A DNA stretch of 64,000 nucleotides from an uncultured Kiloniellaceae bacterium (GCA_947500035.1 CANMQP010000005.1:558001-622000); one strand, 5' to 3'. Positions 38,733-47,977 are shown, counted from the stretch's first letter. Program-made: numbers and translations. The notes: generated by a model from the letters alone, not told the origin.

Positions 38733-39563
38733 TTAGCTTCGCTCGGTCTGCTTGGCCTGCTGCCAGTGGCGTTCCATGACCTCGAGCGGCGCGTCGGCAG
38801 CCGCGACGCCCTCTTCGGCCAGGCGTTGCTCGACCCAGCGAAACCGGCGTTCGAACTTGGTATTGGTGCCGCGCAGCGCCGCTTCCGGGTCTATCTTCAG
38901 GTGCCGGGCCAGATTGGTCAGGGCAAAGAGCGTGTCGCCGAATTCATCGGCCAGCCGGGCCTGCCGGGCGGTTTTGGCGTCGGGGCCGGCGCTCTCCGCA
39001 ACACTGTCCATAACTTCGCGCAGTTCATCGATCTCCTCGGAGATCTTGTCGAGGACCTGCCGGGCGTCGGGCCAGTCGAAGCCAACCCGGGCGGCGCGTT
39101 TTTGCAGTTTCAGCGCCCGGGTCAGCCCGGGCAGGCCGACGGTCACGCCCTCAAGTGCGCTGACCGGAGCGCCCTTGGCTTTCGCCCGGCGCTCTTCCGC
39201 TTTCTGCGTTTCCCAGGACGCCGTCTGCGTCGCCGCATCGCGTTCCTGCTCGTCGCCGAAAACATGGGGATGGCGGCGAACCATCTTGTGGCTGATGGCC
39301 GCGACCACATCGTCGAAATTGAACGACTTCTGCTCTTCGGCCATGCGGGAGTGAAAGACCACCTGCAGCAGGAGGTCTCCCAGCTCGTCTTTCAAAGCCT
39401 CCAGGTCGCCTTGCTCGATGGCTTCGGCGACTTCGTAAGCTTCTTCAATGGTGTAAGGGGCGATGGACGCAAAAGTCTGCTCGATGTCCCAGGGGCAACC
39501 GCCATCGCGGTCCCGCAGGCGGGCCATGATTTCGAGCAAGCCCTCTATCTTGTGGGAGTTCAT
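38733..39563 (-). CDS. mazG: Nucleoside triphosphate pyrophosphohydrolase MazG
   Basis: All-alpha NTP pyrophosphatase (about 276 aa) that removes non-canonical NTPs. Two tandem MazG domains: the first with LRDRDGGCPWDIEQTFASIAPYTIEEAYEVAEAI and the EELGDLLLQVVFH-type helix (ELGDLLLQVVFHSRM), the second with FDWPDARQVLDKISEEIDEL and EFGDTLFALTNLARHL. ATG at 39563 (MNSHKIEGLLEIMARL) is preferred over a 10-aa longer form. It lies in line with the racemase gene. Confidence 0.95.
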   Translation of the reverse strand: MNSHKIEGLLEIMARLRDRDGGCPWDIEQTFASIAPYTIEEAYEVAEAIEQGDLEALKDELGDLLLQVVFHSRMAEEQKSFNFDDVVAAISHKMVRRHPHVFGDEQERDAATQTASWETQKAEERRAKAKGAPVSALEGVTVGLPGLTRALKLQKRAARVGFDWPDARQVLDKISEEIDELREVMDSVAESAGPDAKTARQARLADEFGDTLFALTNLARHLKIDPEAALRGTNTKFERRFRWVEQRLAEEGVAAADAPLEVMERHWQQAKQTERS

Positions 39564-39765
39564 GATCTCTCTGCTCAATTCGCCGCTGAGCATATCCCAA
39601 TTCAGGACGAGGGCAAGAGGCTCAAACTAAGGGTAAATTTTATGGGAGCGCGCTGTCGGGAGAGCTCTGGCGCGCAGGATGAAAAGGCCTTTGTCGAAGG
39701 GCAGGGGCACGCAAACCTCATAGGGTACTGCCTTGGTTTGCGATGCCTTAAGTCTTCACCCCCGC

Positions 39766-39792
39766 ATCCGGATCGGGTGGACCCTTCCGGAT
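39766..39792. terminator. Hairpin between mazG and the XRE regulator
   Basis: Stem ATCCGGA (39766-39772) with TCCGGAT (39786-39792), extended inward by GGG/CCC pairing, in the 286-bp gap between the two minus-strand genes. No U-tract follows on either strand. It may be a terminator for the XRE gene or an RNA stability element. Confidence 0.35.
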
Positions 39793-39849
39793 AAGTCAGA
39801 AATGCCGAGACAGACCTCCCGGCACACTGATCGAACCAAACGGTCCAAT

Positions 39850-40257
39850 TTAAACCGTCTCGGTTGTCCCCAGAGCGCGGATCAAACCTGAAATGCTGCG
39901 CCTGATGCTGTCCGACGGAATGGCATTAAACTGTCTTACCAATCGGACCGATTCCATGGAATTGGTTTGCTCGCTTGCCGACTTTGCTTCCTGGGAAGCG
40001 TCTTGTTCGTAGCCGGCAAAGAAATAGGTAATGCTTGTATCAAGGACATCGGCAAGCTGATAAAGCCGTCCGGCGCTGATGCGATTCGTGCCGTGCTCAT
40101 ATTTCTGCAACTGCTGGAATGAAATTCCAATCAGGCGCGCGACCTGCTGTTGTGTCAGTCCAACTTCGATGCGACGTGCGTGTATTCTGCGTGCAACGTG
40201 CGCATTTATCGATTTCTGTACGTCTGGCGACATTTCTTCCACCTGTTTTTGTGCCAA
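39850..40257 (-). CDS. XRE-family helix-turn-helix regulator
   Basis: 135-aa regulator with an N-terminal HTH of the Cro/C1 type: VARRIHARRIEVGLTQQQVARLIGISFQQLQKYEHGTNRISAG, followed by LYQLADVLDTSITYFFAGYE and a variable C-terminus with a short helical end (SIRRSISGLIRAL). This is the common alphaproteobacterial small XRE group seen near chemotaxis or stress genes, without a known ligand domain. It is flanked by AT-rich DNA and a second, shorter XRE gene upstream on the same strand. Confidence 0.9.
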   Translation of the reverse strand: MAQKQVEEMSPDVQKSINAHVARRIHARRIEVGLTQQQVARLIGISFQQLQKYEHGTNRISAGRLYQLADVLDTSITYFFAGYEQDASQEAKSASEQTNSMESVRLVRQFNAIPSDSIRRSISGLIRALGTTETV

Positions 40258-40519
40258 TAAAACGATCTTTTCTTTTTTTGTTTTGCGTCTTTGATGTCGT
40301 GATTCACTCTTACTTTGTCAGATGGCACGAACCTATTGGTTGTTATTTTTATTCAAAAGTCTCACACTCACATCGGATCGCAAATTAGGTAGTATACTTA
40401 CGCATTATGGGATTCTCCGCAATGCGTATAGCTTCTTCAAAGTCTGAGATTTCCATTCTTTTTCCGACTATTGAGCCAAAAACTTAATTAGCATCAATAT
40501 GGTTAATCTCGTCATGAAC

Positions 40520-40831
40520 TTACTTAATAGTGTCGCCTGTTGAGGTGACACTCTTCTCAGATCTTGCAACCTTGACGGTCTCTTCCGCCATTGTCTCTTC
40601 GTTGTAGCCTTCGAAGAAAAACGTGACGGGCACACCAACAACTTGTGCTGCTTCATAGAGGCTCAGGGCACCGATCGATTCTTCTCCGCACTCGATTTGC
40701 TCAAGCTTTTTTACGGGGAGGCTGAGTGCTCCGGCGAGTTCCTCGGCACTCATGTTGTTCTCTTCACGTTGTCGCCGCAGCCGCTGTCCAACGAATGTGT
40801 CCACTGCTCGACTCGATCTTCGACTTTTCAT
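40520..40831 (-). CDS. Small XRE-family helix-turn-helix regulator
   Basis: 103-aa protein with one HTH (VGQRLRRQREENNMSAEELAGALSLPVKKLEQIECGEESIGALSLYEAAQVVGVPVTFFFEG). Its layout parallels the downstream XRE gene, including the VTFFFEGYNEE segment after the HTH, suggesting the two are related duplicates. The 262 bp between them are AT-rich. Function and target unknown. Confidence 0.82.
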   Translation of the reverse strand: MKSRRSSRAVDTFVGQRLRRQREENNMSAEELAGALSLPVKKLEQIECGEESIGALSLYEAAQVVGVPVTFFFEGYNEETMAEETVKVARSEKSVTSTGDTIK

Positions 40832-41472
40832 GCCTGCCGTCCTCCTGATGAGAGAGCTTTTTCGTTTATTGCTCGAAACACTCGCTGCGCCTCTAACAAC
40901 ACGCCGGGCTTCTCATGGCCGGTATTTATTTCTCCATTCACCTTCTGCGATGGCATCGGCGACGCTGGATTCATTTTTCCTCAAATGCCCTGTAAGCATC
41001 AATTTGGGGATTCTACTTATACGCGCGCATATGTTTTCCAAGGCGAGGGGGACGCTCGCGTGGCGAGCGCTGTTTTTGGATGCCGTGACCGGCGAGCGTA
41101 ACGATGGCGTGGCAAGGCTGGCGCGAACCCCGAATCCCGACCCGGAAACCCCGGAAAAAACGCCTGACTGGCCGCGCTCTTATTCTGTTTTTGGATGCCG
41201 CATTGATCTGGATCATGGAACGCAGCTTGCCGCATCGGTTAGATCCTGCAGTTGCTTCACCTTTGTTCTGGAGGCGGCGTTGCGGGTAAAAGTTCTGCAA
41301 CTGCAAATCATTCTTGACAGAAAGAGGGGAAGCGGCGTTAGCTGGGGTAAGCTTTTCAGGGCCGCGCCTTGAAAGGCATTCCTGTGTGCCAGCTGCTTTT
41401 AAGTGCTGGTTGAGGTGGGTTTTATATAAAGCCAGACGTTTTGTTTTAGCGAATTGAGGATAGGGCGAAACC
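40832..41472. other. 641-bp gap with no credible gene; hairpin and 15-bp direct repeat
   Basis: No frame here looks like a real protein. The stretch contains a hairpin CGCTCGC (41053-41059) with GCGAGCG (41063-41069) followed by TGTTTTT, which would work as a plus-strand terminator. The 15-mer TGTTTTTGGATGCCG occurs twice (41071-41085 and 41186-41200). Nothing else recognised. Confidence 0.45.
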
Positions 41473-41676
41473 ATGTGCCTTTGTCGGGTTGCGACGACCA
41501 AAGCTTACGATGAACTCCGCAGACTGGGCGAAAAAGAGGGTGATGCCTACGATGCCGCGGTCCGTATCTACCGCCATCATCACCCGGAGCACCCGCGCAT
41601 TCAGGCCTATCAGATTGTTGCTGATTGGCTTGAGCATCACGAAGCGGCGCATCACGAGCAGAGCGCTTCAGCCTGA
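41473..41676 (+). CDS. Small hypothetical protein, histidine-rich centre
   Basis: 67-aa protein of no recognised family. It reads as an amphipathic helical protein (TKAYDELRRLGEKEGDAYDAAVRIY) with a His-rich centre HHHPEHPRIQ and a second helix ending in HHEAAHHEQ. A purine-rich AGGATAGGG ribosome-binding site lies before the ATG, and the codon pattern looks coding. It stands alone between the 641-bp gap and the GNAT gene. Metal binding through the histidines is only a guess. Confidence 0.55.
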   Translation: MCLCRVATTKAYDELRRLGEKEGDAYDAAVRIYRHHHPEHPRIQAYQIVADWLEHHEAAHHEQSASA

Positions 41677-41815
41677 GCGCTGACCGGCAAGGGTTCTTCG
41701 AGCAGGAGCCGTGCCGATAGGTCACGAGCCTGTGGCGTGACCGGACGAGACCCGGAGAGAGTCCGGCGTAGGGCGGCTCGGGCAAAAGGCCCAGGCAGGA
41801 TGGTGTTTTTGTGGC

Positions 41816-42340
41816 TTACAGAGCCTTCCAGAGCACGATTTTATCATCCCCAGGCGCCCAAAAATCACGAATGCGAGCTTCTTCGACATAACCGTTTTTG
41901 CGGTAAAAGCTGCGTGTTGCCGCAAACGCGTCGCTTCCTGAAGTATCGACGATCAGAAGCCGCTGTTTCCGGTCACGCAGGGCGGCCTCAAGCTCCCTCA
42001 GGATAAGGCTGCCGAGACCATCTCCCTGTTTTTCGGAGAGGACGGCGATCGCCAGCATGTTCCAGGTTCCCTCGGTCAGCTTCTCCGGCACAGCCATACA
42101 AAAGCCGGCCACCACACCCTTCGTCACGCAACTCAGCCAGATGTCGTGGCCCGCTTCCGGCGCACATTCCAGACCCTGTGACAGGGAATCGCCCAACATC
42201 TCCGGCAGCATCTCACTGGGGAAGAGCCCTGTCGTGTCAAGCACGCGCTGAAGATCCGAAAGGTCCTCCCGGCGTGTCGGCCTGACTTTCACTGTTTCAA
42301 CTGCCGCTGTTCCGATTGGTGGTGTCTGGCTGGTTTTCAA
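41816..42340 (-). CDS. GNAT-family N-acetyltransferase
   Basis: Acetyl-CoA-dependent acetyltransferase fold of about 174 aa. The start is placed at a TTG (42340) preceded by an AGGAAAG ribosome-binding site; no ATG is in frame near the domain, and a GTG at 42535 would add 65 non-family residues. The fold is visible from VKVRPTRREDLSDLQRVLDTTG through the core strand NMLAIAVLSEKQGDGLGSLILRELEAAL (acetyl-CoA pyrophosphate loop QGDGLG) to SFYRKNGYVEEARIRDFWAPGDDKIVLWK. Substrate unknown. Confidence 0.82.
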   Translation of the reverse strand: MKTSQTPPIGTAAVETVKVRPTRREDLSDLQRVLDTTGLFPSEMLPEMLGDSLSQGLECAPEAGHDIWLSCVTKGVVAGFCMAVPEKLTEGTWNMLAIAVLSEKQGDGLGSLILRELEAALRDRKQRLLIVDTSGSDAFAATRSFYRKNGYVEEARIRDFWAPGDDKIVLWKAL

Positions 42341-42398
42341 AGCTGAAGCTTTCCTTGATCTTACAACGCTTGCCGCGCGCACAGCGGGGAGGGCGCTG

Positions 42399-42527
42399 CT
42401 ACAGGTTTCGTCCGCATGACCGAAGCCGCCGATCTTTCCACCGCGGCCCGTCCTCGAGCATTCCGTCCTCAAACATCCGGCTGCTAAGTTCTTCGGCTCC
42501 GCGAATCTCCGTTTGCCCGTCGAACAT
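42399..42527 (-). CDS. Possible small ORF upstream of the GNAT gene
   Basis: A 42-codon ATG frame (starting MFDGQTEIRGAEELSSRM, charged, ending in RRLRSCGRNL) precedes the GNAT start by about 60 bp on the same strand. An AGGAGAT lies upstream, but farther than usual. It could be a leader peptide or noise; no family is recognised. Confidence 0.2.
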   Translation of the reverse strand: MFDGQTEIRGAEELSSRMFEDGMLEDGPRWKDRRLRSCGRNL

Positions 42528-42816
42528 GATCGCACCGGTTCACGATCTCCTGTAACACAGAACCGCGCGCTTGGAAGCTCTGTCCTTGGATGCGGTCCTT
42601 AATCTGGCAGTTATGCCGCCAGTTCGTGGCTGCAGGGCGGTCCGGGCGCAGATACACAAAAGACGCATAATGTATATTATGGAAAATAATTTACGGGAGC
42701 ACTGGACAGTGATTTCTCCAGGTGCCGGCGCTTAACGTCTCCTCGGCTTTCAAGCCTTCCCGAACTGTGATATCGAGCCCTCTCGCACAAGTCATTGCAA
42801 AAGAAGGATGTCCTCT

Positions 42817-43158
42817 ATGGACACGCTCTTTCTTGTGAAACCCGGATTTCAGGATCCTGCCTTTCCTGGCAAGGACTTCTATTGCTGGCACTGTGCGTTG
42901 ATTGAAGGCGTGCTCGCCTCTTTCCCGGAACGCACGGCCAAGCTCAGCGTCAAGCGCGTCGCCTGGCCGAGGCCGAGAAGCGAAGTGATCGATCTGGTCG
43001 GCGAAGAGCATCAGTCGCTGCCGCTGCTGGTTCTGGCTGAAGGCTCAAAATCCCCCGACGGAACCGGCCGGTCTCAGGCTCGCTCTTTTATTGCGGACAA
43101 AGACGCGATTCTCCAGGCGCTGACCGACCGGCATGGTTTTCCACATCCACACCCCTGA
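42817..43158 (+). CDS. DUF3088-family protein
   Basis: About 113 aa, identified as DUF3088 from the start DTLFLVKPGFQDPAFPGKDFYCWHCALIEGVL, a C-W-H-C thioredoxin-like motif, and DLVGEEHQSLPLLVLAEG. The second ATG (42817) is preferred: an AAGGA ribosome-binding site is 8 bases before it and too close to the first ATG (42808). The thioredoxin-fold look suggests a redox role, but no function is established. It is monocistronic, with ~250-bp gaps on each side. Confidence 0.85.
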   Translation: MDTLFLVKPGFQDPAFPGKDFYCWHCALIEGVLASFPERTAKLSVKRVAWPRPRSEVIDLVGEEHQSLPLLVLAEGSKSPDGTGRSQARSFIADKDAILQALTDRHGFPHPHP

Positions 43159-43404
43159 GGCTGAAGATCCCTGCACGGCAATCCTTAGCGCGTGGGTGCA
43201 TTGCGCGCATCTTTTATCCTGCGCCATTCGGTGGTCCGCGATCGCGCTTTGTGCTGAAGTGATTTCAATAGTTGTTGAGGGTTACAATACCATCATGACC
43301 TGGAATCAGATGTAGCTCGAACGACGTTAAATGATGATATTTCAGCGTTTTAGCGGAGATTCTCGCCATATTAATGCAGAATTTCGGCGCCTCGCTCTGT
43401 TCCA

Positions 43405-44052
43405 TCAGGCCCGTTTTTGAAGGGAAACCTGGTGAGGCCTTGAATACTCTTTTGAGGCCTCTCGCTCATCGCGACCAGAAGCCTCGTCCCAATCGACCGC
43501 CTCGCCGGTGATCCTGCAGAGCTTGAGAACATCGATCTTACCAGGTCCCGCCTGCCAGGCCGACTGCTCGACCTGGATGGATTTATCGCGAATCTGCCCG
43601 ACCAGCATCATCCTTGGACTCTCAGCGGTGCCGATGAGAGGCAGGAAAAGGCGTTTGATCAGTCTGGGACCCGACTCTCTCGTGTATCCGTAATTGTATT
43701 CGCTGTAGAGCGCCGTCTCAGTATTTGCGGCAAAGCGATAGAGTTCGATGATATGAGCCCCGTAAGGGCCTTTGGGAACGGCATCCTGCAGAAAGCGGCC
43801 CGTCGGATCCGAACCGAACGCGACATCGGTTCCGACCAGGCGGAATTTGATGCGGCGGCCATCGTCATGGCATTCCACCAGAAGCACATATGGCAAGAGC
43901 TGCGGGATTTCCATGGGATCAAGGTCACTGCGCAGCGGTATACCGTCGGATTTGCGCAGTTTTGCCCAATAGCGATAGAGCGCGGAGAGAACCGGGTCCG
44001 TGATTGCATCCGGTCGGGCTGCGCTGGCCGTATCGTGCCTGGGAAAGTCCAT
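43405..44052 (-). CDS. PAS-domain protein (PF07310-type)
   Basis: 215-aa single-domain protein of the alphaproteobacterial PAS_5 family. Core features are LYRYWAKLRKSDGIPLRSDLDPMEIPQLLPYVLLVE at the N-terminus, RRIKFRLVGTDVAFGSDPTGRFLQD, and the C-terminal RLFLPLIGTAESPRMMLVGQI. No output domain is attached, so it may sense a ligand or act through a partner. The gene is solitary and divergent from the solute-binding-protein gene. Confidence 0.85.
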   Translation of the reverse strand: MDFPRHDTASAARPDAITDPVLSALYRYWAKLRKSDGIPLRSDLDPMEIPQLLPYVLLVECHDDGRRIKFRLVGTDVAFGSDPTGRFLQDAVPKGPYGAHIIELYRFAANTETALYSEYNYGYTRESGPRLIKRLFLPLIGTAESPRMMLVGQIRDKSIQVEQSAWQAGPGKIDVLKLCRITGEAVDWDEASGRDEREASKEYSRPHQVSLQKRA

Positions 44053-44375
44053 GCCGTAACTCTAGGGATAAAGTCTAAATAAACTTTTTCGGGTATGGTC
44101 AAAACTGAACTGAATCCATGGAGAATGAGGCCCCCTGGGCAAACGCGGTCAAAGAACCGGATTTATGCGCCGAACCGGCTTCAGATGCCGCATTCCGGCT
44201 CAAATTGCAGCGTTCGAGATTGATTCTTGCCGTTGCCACATAATTATCAACTGCATGCCATGGAATGTGGGGCGAAACCCGTGTAGCCTCTCTCAAACAA
44301 TAAAACGAACAGGGTTGGCTTAGTATGTTGTGTGTTAGGGCCTCTGAACCCCGCCCGATCGGGGTGGAGGGCGAG
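44053..44375. other. Divergent intergenic region between PAS and solute-binding-protein genes
   Basis: About 320 bp that should contain two divergent promoters. The plus-strand gene is preceded by GGAGG at its chosen start. No operator, riboswitch or repeat was recognised. Confidence 0.4.
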
Positions 44376-46388
44376 ATGGGTTGCTTGCCGTGCGCGAAGG
44401 AAGCCGGTTTCCGAAAAACCGGGCGGCCCGGCGGCCGCTCGTTTGGCGCTCTGCTTGCCGGGATGGTAATGGCATGTTTCTCCGCGCTTGAGCCCCTGCC
44501 CGCGAGCGCAGCCGAGCCCATCATCGACGTCCTGGAACTGCCGGAGGTGAAAACCCTTCGCAGCCTTCAGGAAACACCCTACCTCAGCGAATCTGTGAGT
44601 GCCGGAAAGCTGCCGCCGGTCGCCGAACGCCTGCCCGCGACGCCGCAGGTGGTGCCCCGGGGCAGCGCCCAGACTGTCGGCAAGCAAGGCGGCAGTATCC
44701 GGACTCTCATCACCCGTGAGAAAGACATCCGTCTGCTGGTCGTCTACGGCTACGCACGTCTGGTTGCTTACAACGAGGAACTCGAGATCGTTCCGGATAT
44801 CCTCGAAAAGGTTGAGATTGAGGACGGACGGGTCTTCACCTTTTACTTGCGGAAAGGACACAGATGGTCCGACGGTGCGCCCTTTACGACAGAGGACTTC
44901 CGCTATTTCTGGGAGGACGTCGCCAATAACGACAAGCTGACGCCCTCCGGTCCGACCACCGCGCTCGCGGTCGACGGGGAGTTTCCAAAGGTGGAGGTTA
45001 TTGATCCACATGTCATCCGCTACAGCTGGTCGAACCCCAATCCCTTTTTCCTTACTCAGCTGGCGGGCGCGCGGCCGCTCTTCATTTTTCAACCCTCCCA
45101 CTACTTGAAGCAGTTCCACAAGAAGTACGGCGACCCCGCCGAACTGGCGAAAGCCGTGGAGGCCTCGAACGCGCGGGACTGGGCGCAGATGCACAATCGC
45201 AAAGCCCGGCAGTATCGCTTCACCAACCCGAAGCTGCCGACCCTGCAGCCCTGGGTGAATACGGTCAAACCGCCCTCGACCCGCTTTATCGCGAAACGGA
45301 ACCCTTATTACCATCGCATTGACGAGTTCGGGCAGCAGCTTCCCTATCTGGATGAAGTGATCCTGAGCGTGGTCAGCGGGTCGCTGGTGCCGGCGAAGGT
45401 CGGCGCGGGTGAATCGGACCTCCAGTCCCGCGGACTGAATTTCAGCGACTATACATTCCTAAAGGAAAACGACGAGCGCAGCGGCTATGACGTACGGCTC
45501 TGGAAGACCGTTCGTGGCTCTCAGCTCGCGCTCTATCCGAACCTCAACACCAAGGATCCGCAGTGGCGCAAACTCTTCCGGGACGTGCGTTTCCGGAGGG
45601 CTCTTTCCATGGCGACCAACCGCCATGAGATCAATCAGGTGATCTATTACGGGCTCACCATCGAGGGCAACAATACGGTCCTGCCGGCCAGCCCACTCTA
45701 TCAGCAGGAGTACCGGGACGCCTGGGCCATGTATGACCCCGAGGCCGCCAGTGCATTGCTGGACGAGATGGGTCTGACCAAGCGCAACGAGGAAGGTATC
45801 CGGCTGCTGCCCGATGGCCGGGAGATGGAGATCATTGTCGAAACCGCCGGGGAAAATACTGAAGAAGCAGACGTCCTGGAGCTGATCCATGACTCCTGGC
45901 TCGAGGTCGGTATCAAAGTCTTCACCAAGCCGTCTCAGCGCGAAGTCCTGCGCAAACGAATCTTTGCCGGCGAAACGCTTATGACGATGTGGTTCGGTTA
46001 TGAAAATGGTGTGCCGACCTCGGATATGAGCCCCGACGAGTTCGTTCCGCTGCATCAGCAGAGCTATCAGTGGCCGAAATGGGGGCAATATCACGAGACC
46101 AGCGGCAAGTCCGGCGAACCGGTCGATATGCCACTAGCCCAGGAACTGCTGGAGCTTCATATCAACTGGACCATGGCACGCTCAAAGGCCGAGCGTGAAA
46201 AGATCTGGCACCGGATCCTGGAAATCCATGCGGATCAGGTCTACACCATCGGAATCGTGGCACAGGTCCCGCAACCCATTGCGGTTTCGAGCGATCTGAA
46301 GAACGTACCGGTCGAAGGGATCTACAACTGGGAACCCGGCGCGCAGTTCGGGATCTATCGTCCGGACCGTTTCTGGCTGGATCAGTGA
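44376..46388 (+). CDS. ABC transporter substrate-binding protein, family 5 (peptide/opine type)
   Basis: Periplasmic solute-binding protein of about 670 aa, longer than the usual ~530. ATG 44376 is chosen for its GGAGG ribosome-binding site; a signal peptide follows (SFGALLAGMVMACFSALEPLPASA, cleavage near AEP). Family-5 signatures include FTFYLRKGHRWSDGAPFTTEDFRYFWEDV and RFRRALSMATNRHEINQVIYYGL. No permease or ATPase genes are adjacent, so it is an orphan binding protein or works with a transporter elsewhere. Peptides, opines or sugars are possible ligands. Confidence 0.9.
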   Translation: MGCLPCAKEAGFRKTGRPGGRSFGALLAGMVMACFSALEPLPASAAEPIIDVLELPEVKTLRSLQETPYLSESVSAGKLPPVAERLPATPQVVPRGSAQTVGKQGGSIRTLITREKDIRLLVVYGYARLVAYNEELEIVPDILEKVEIEDGRVFTFYLRKGHRWSDGAPFTTEDFRYFWEDVANNDKLTPSGPTTALAVDGEFPKVEVIDPHVIRYSWSNPNPFFLTQLAGARPLFIFQPSHYLKQFHKKYGDPAELAKAVEASNARDWAQMHNRKARQYRFTNPKLPTLQPWVNTVKPPSTRFIAKRNPYYHRIDEFGQQLPYLDEVILSVVSGSLVPAKVGAGESDLQSRGLNFSDYTFLKENDERSGYDVRLWKTVRGSQLALYPNLNTKDPQWRKLFRDVRFRRALSMATNRHEINQVIYYGLTIEGNNTVLPASPLYQQEYRDAWAMYDPEAASALLDEMGLTKRNEEGIRLLPDGREMEIIVETAGENTEEADVLELIHDSWLEVGIKVFTKPSQREVLRKRIFAGETLMTMWFGYENGVPTSDMSPDEFVPLHQQSYQWPKWGQYHETSGKSGEPVDMPLAQELLELHINWTMARSKAEREKIWHRILEIHADQVYTIGIVAQVPQPIAVSSDLKNVPVEGIYNWEPGAQFGIYRPDRFWLDQ

Positions 46389-46496
46389 GACCTCGAAACT
46401 CGCAGTCTTGTTTGACGGATCCTGGTCCAGGCAGCGCCTAAGCAGCTGATGTCATTCTAAATCAGATGCTTAGACGGTTTTTGCCGGTGTTCCGCT

Positions 46497-46736
46497 TTAA
46501 CGCGCCAGCGGACGACCGTACTTGTCGCCCATGGAGCCGATAATCAGCCGAACGAAATCAATGATGGTCCAGATGCCCAGCCCGCCAAGGGTGATCAGCA
46601 TCAGAATGCCGGTGCCGATTTTGCCGAGGTAAAAGCGGTGGACGCCCAGGGCGCCGAGAAAGAAGCAAAGCAGCACGGCGGGCACGAAACCCTTATCGCT
46701 GACTTCGCCACCTAAAGACTGTGATTCGACAGACAC
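46497..46736 (-). CDS. TM2-domain membrane protein
   Basis: 79-aa protein with the two-helix TM2 architecture: [50 protein letters not shown]. The conserved GxHRFYLGK loop between helices and the acidic residue in the second helix are present. Function of bacterial TM2 proteins is unknown. It lies 19 bp after a second TM2-like gene on the same strand. Confidence 0.88.
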   Translation of the reverse strand: MSVESQSLGGEVSDKGFVPAVLLCFFLGALGVHRFYLGKIGTGILMLITLGGLGIWTIIDFVRLIIGSMGDKYGRPLAR

Positions 46737-46755
46737 ATTAATTCTCCTTCAGAGG

Positions 46756-47037
46756 TTATTTGAGTTTAACAAGCCGGCCATCTCCGTCGCGGGCTTGTTC
46801 TGTAATGAGCCGGTAGAAGACGATAATTGTGTGCAGGGCATCGACCATGAGCACCATGTAGGCGAAGCCCGGGCGACCTTCCATCAAGAGGACGATGAAC
46901 AGCACAAACAGTCCCAGATCAACGAAACCATGCAGGTAATTGCGCAGATAAAAATGGTGTAGGCCGATAACGCCAAAGACGCCGCAGAGAATCACTGCGG
47001 TGCCATAGTTTGCCGTCGATTTGTCGGACGCATCCAT
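46756..47037 (-). CDS. TM2-like membrane protein
   Basis: 93-aa protein related to TM2: AVILCGVFGVIGLHHFYLRNYLHGFVDLGLFVLFIVLLMEGRPG, where GLHHFYLRN replaces the usual GxHRFYLG. It has a third hydrophobic segment (FAYMVLMVDALHTIIVFYRL) that canonical TM2 proteins lack. It sits directly upstream of the TM2 gene and is probably co-transcribed with it. Confidence 0.78.
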   Translation of the reverse strand: MDASDKSTANYGTAVILCGVFGVIGLHHFYLRNYLHGFVDLGLFVLFIVLLMEGRPGFAYMVLMVDALHTIIVFYRLITEQARDGDGRLVKLK

Positions 47038-47200
47038 CGGTCGTCGTCTTCACCAGAGATATGAAACCGAACGCATCGGACCGTAAAACTGTGAAAAATT
47101 CGTGAAGCGATGCTACCGGAATTTAAATGCGTGCTACCAAAATCATCTCGGATTCATGGAATAAAATATTTATTTTCAATAAATTAGATAACTATTCTTC

Positions 47201-47977
47201 TTAAACTTCGAGAGCTAAGCCATCGTATCCCGGTACCACTCCCGCGGGACAGCGGGACTTGAGGTCTTCGTAGTCGATCTGGTGATTCAGGTGAGTTAGA
47301 ACCGCCCGTTCCGGCTGAACCCGCTCAATCCATTCAAGGCTTTGCGCGAAGTGTGAATGTGTCGGATGAGGTTCATAGCGCAGGCAGTCGACGATCCAGA
47401 CTTTGACACCCTTCAGCGCTTCGAAGGCCGCTTCATCCAGACCGGACGCGTCGGTGGAGTAGGCAATATCGCCAAACCGCAGGCCCAGACTGGTGGTTCC
47501 GCCGTGCTGCTGGGTGAAGGGCAGGACCGGAACCGGCCCGATCTCGAAGGGACCCTCGATCAGCCGGTCGTTGAGCATCGGCTTGTAAGGATTCTTCGGA
47601 TTACTGCTCGAGGTGAAGATGTAATCGAAGCGCCGGGTCATGGAGTCACGGGTCATGGCGTCCATATAGGCGTCGATCGGTCCCCGGTTCACATAGGTGA
47701 GATAGCGCAGCTCATCGACGCCATGTGTATGGTCCGCGTGGTCGTGGGTGTAGACCACCGCATCCAGCGAGGTGATCGCGTTGTCGATCAGTTGAAGCCG
47801 CAGATCGGGCGAGGTGTCTACCAGCACCCGCGTCCCCTGCTCTTCCACCAGAATGGAAACCCGGCGGCGGCGGTTCTTTGGATTGTTGGGATCGCAGGCC
47901 CCCCAGGAGCCACCCGGTTCGCCGCCCGCCAGCGGCACGCCGCCGGACCCGCCGCAGCCGAGCAGCGTGACCTTCAT
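47201..47977 (-). CDS. MBL-fold metallohydrolase (PhnP-like)
   Basis: 258-aa metallo-beta-lactamase-fold enzyme. The zinc motif HDHADHTHGVDELR is near residue 80, preceded by the N-terminal KVTLLGCGGSGGVPLAGG and VLVDTSPDLRLQLID typical of PhnP-type phosphodiesterases, with later histidines in TQQHGGTTSLGLRFGD and VLTHLNHQIDYEDL. It follows tatD with an ATGA overlap. In Alphaproteobacteria this gene ends the holB-metG-tatD operon; the true substrate (cyclic phosphodiester?) is unproven. Confidence 0.92.
   Translation of the reverse strand: MKVTLLGCGGSGGVPLAGGEPGGSWGACDPNNPKNRRRRVSILVEEQGTRVLVDTSPDLRLQLIDNAITSLDAVVYTHDHADHTHGVDELRYLTYVNRGPIDAYMDAMTRDSMTRRFDYIFTSSSNPKNPYKPMLNDRLIEGPFEIGPVPVLPFTQQHGGTTSLGLRFGDIAYSTDASGLDEAAFEALKGVKVWIVDCLRYEPHPTHSHFAQSLEWIERVQPERAVLTHLNHQIDYEDLKSRCPAGVVPGYDGLALEV

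Noticed and set aside
40752-41501. Overlapping frames on both strands in the gap after the XRE genes
   Set aside because: None has family similarity, a ribosome-binding site or sensible composition; they overlap one another and a hairpin.
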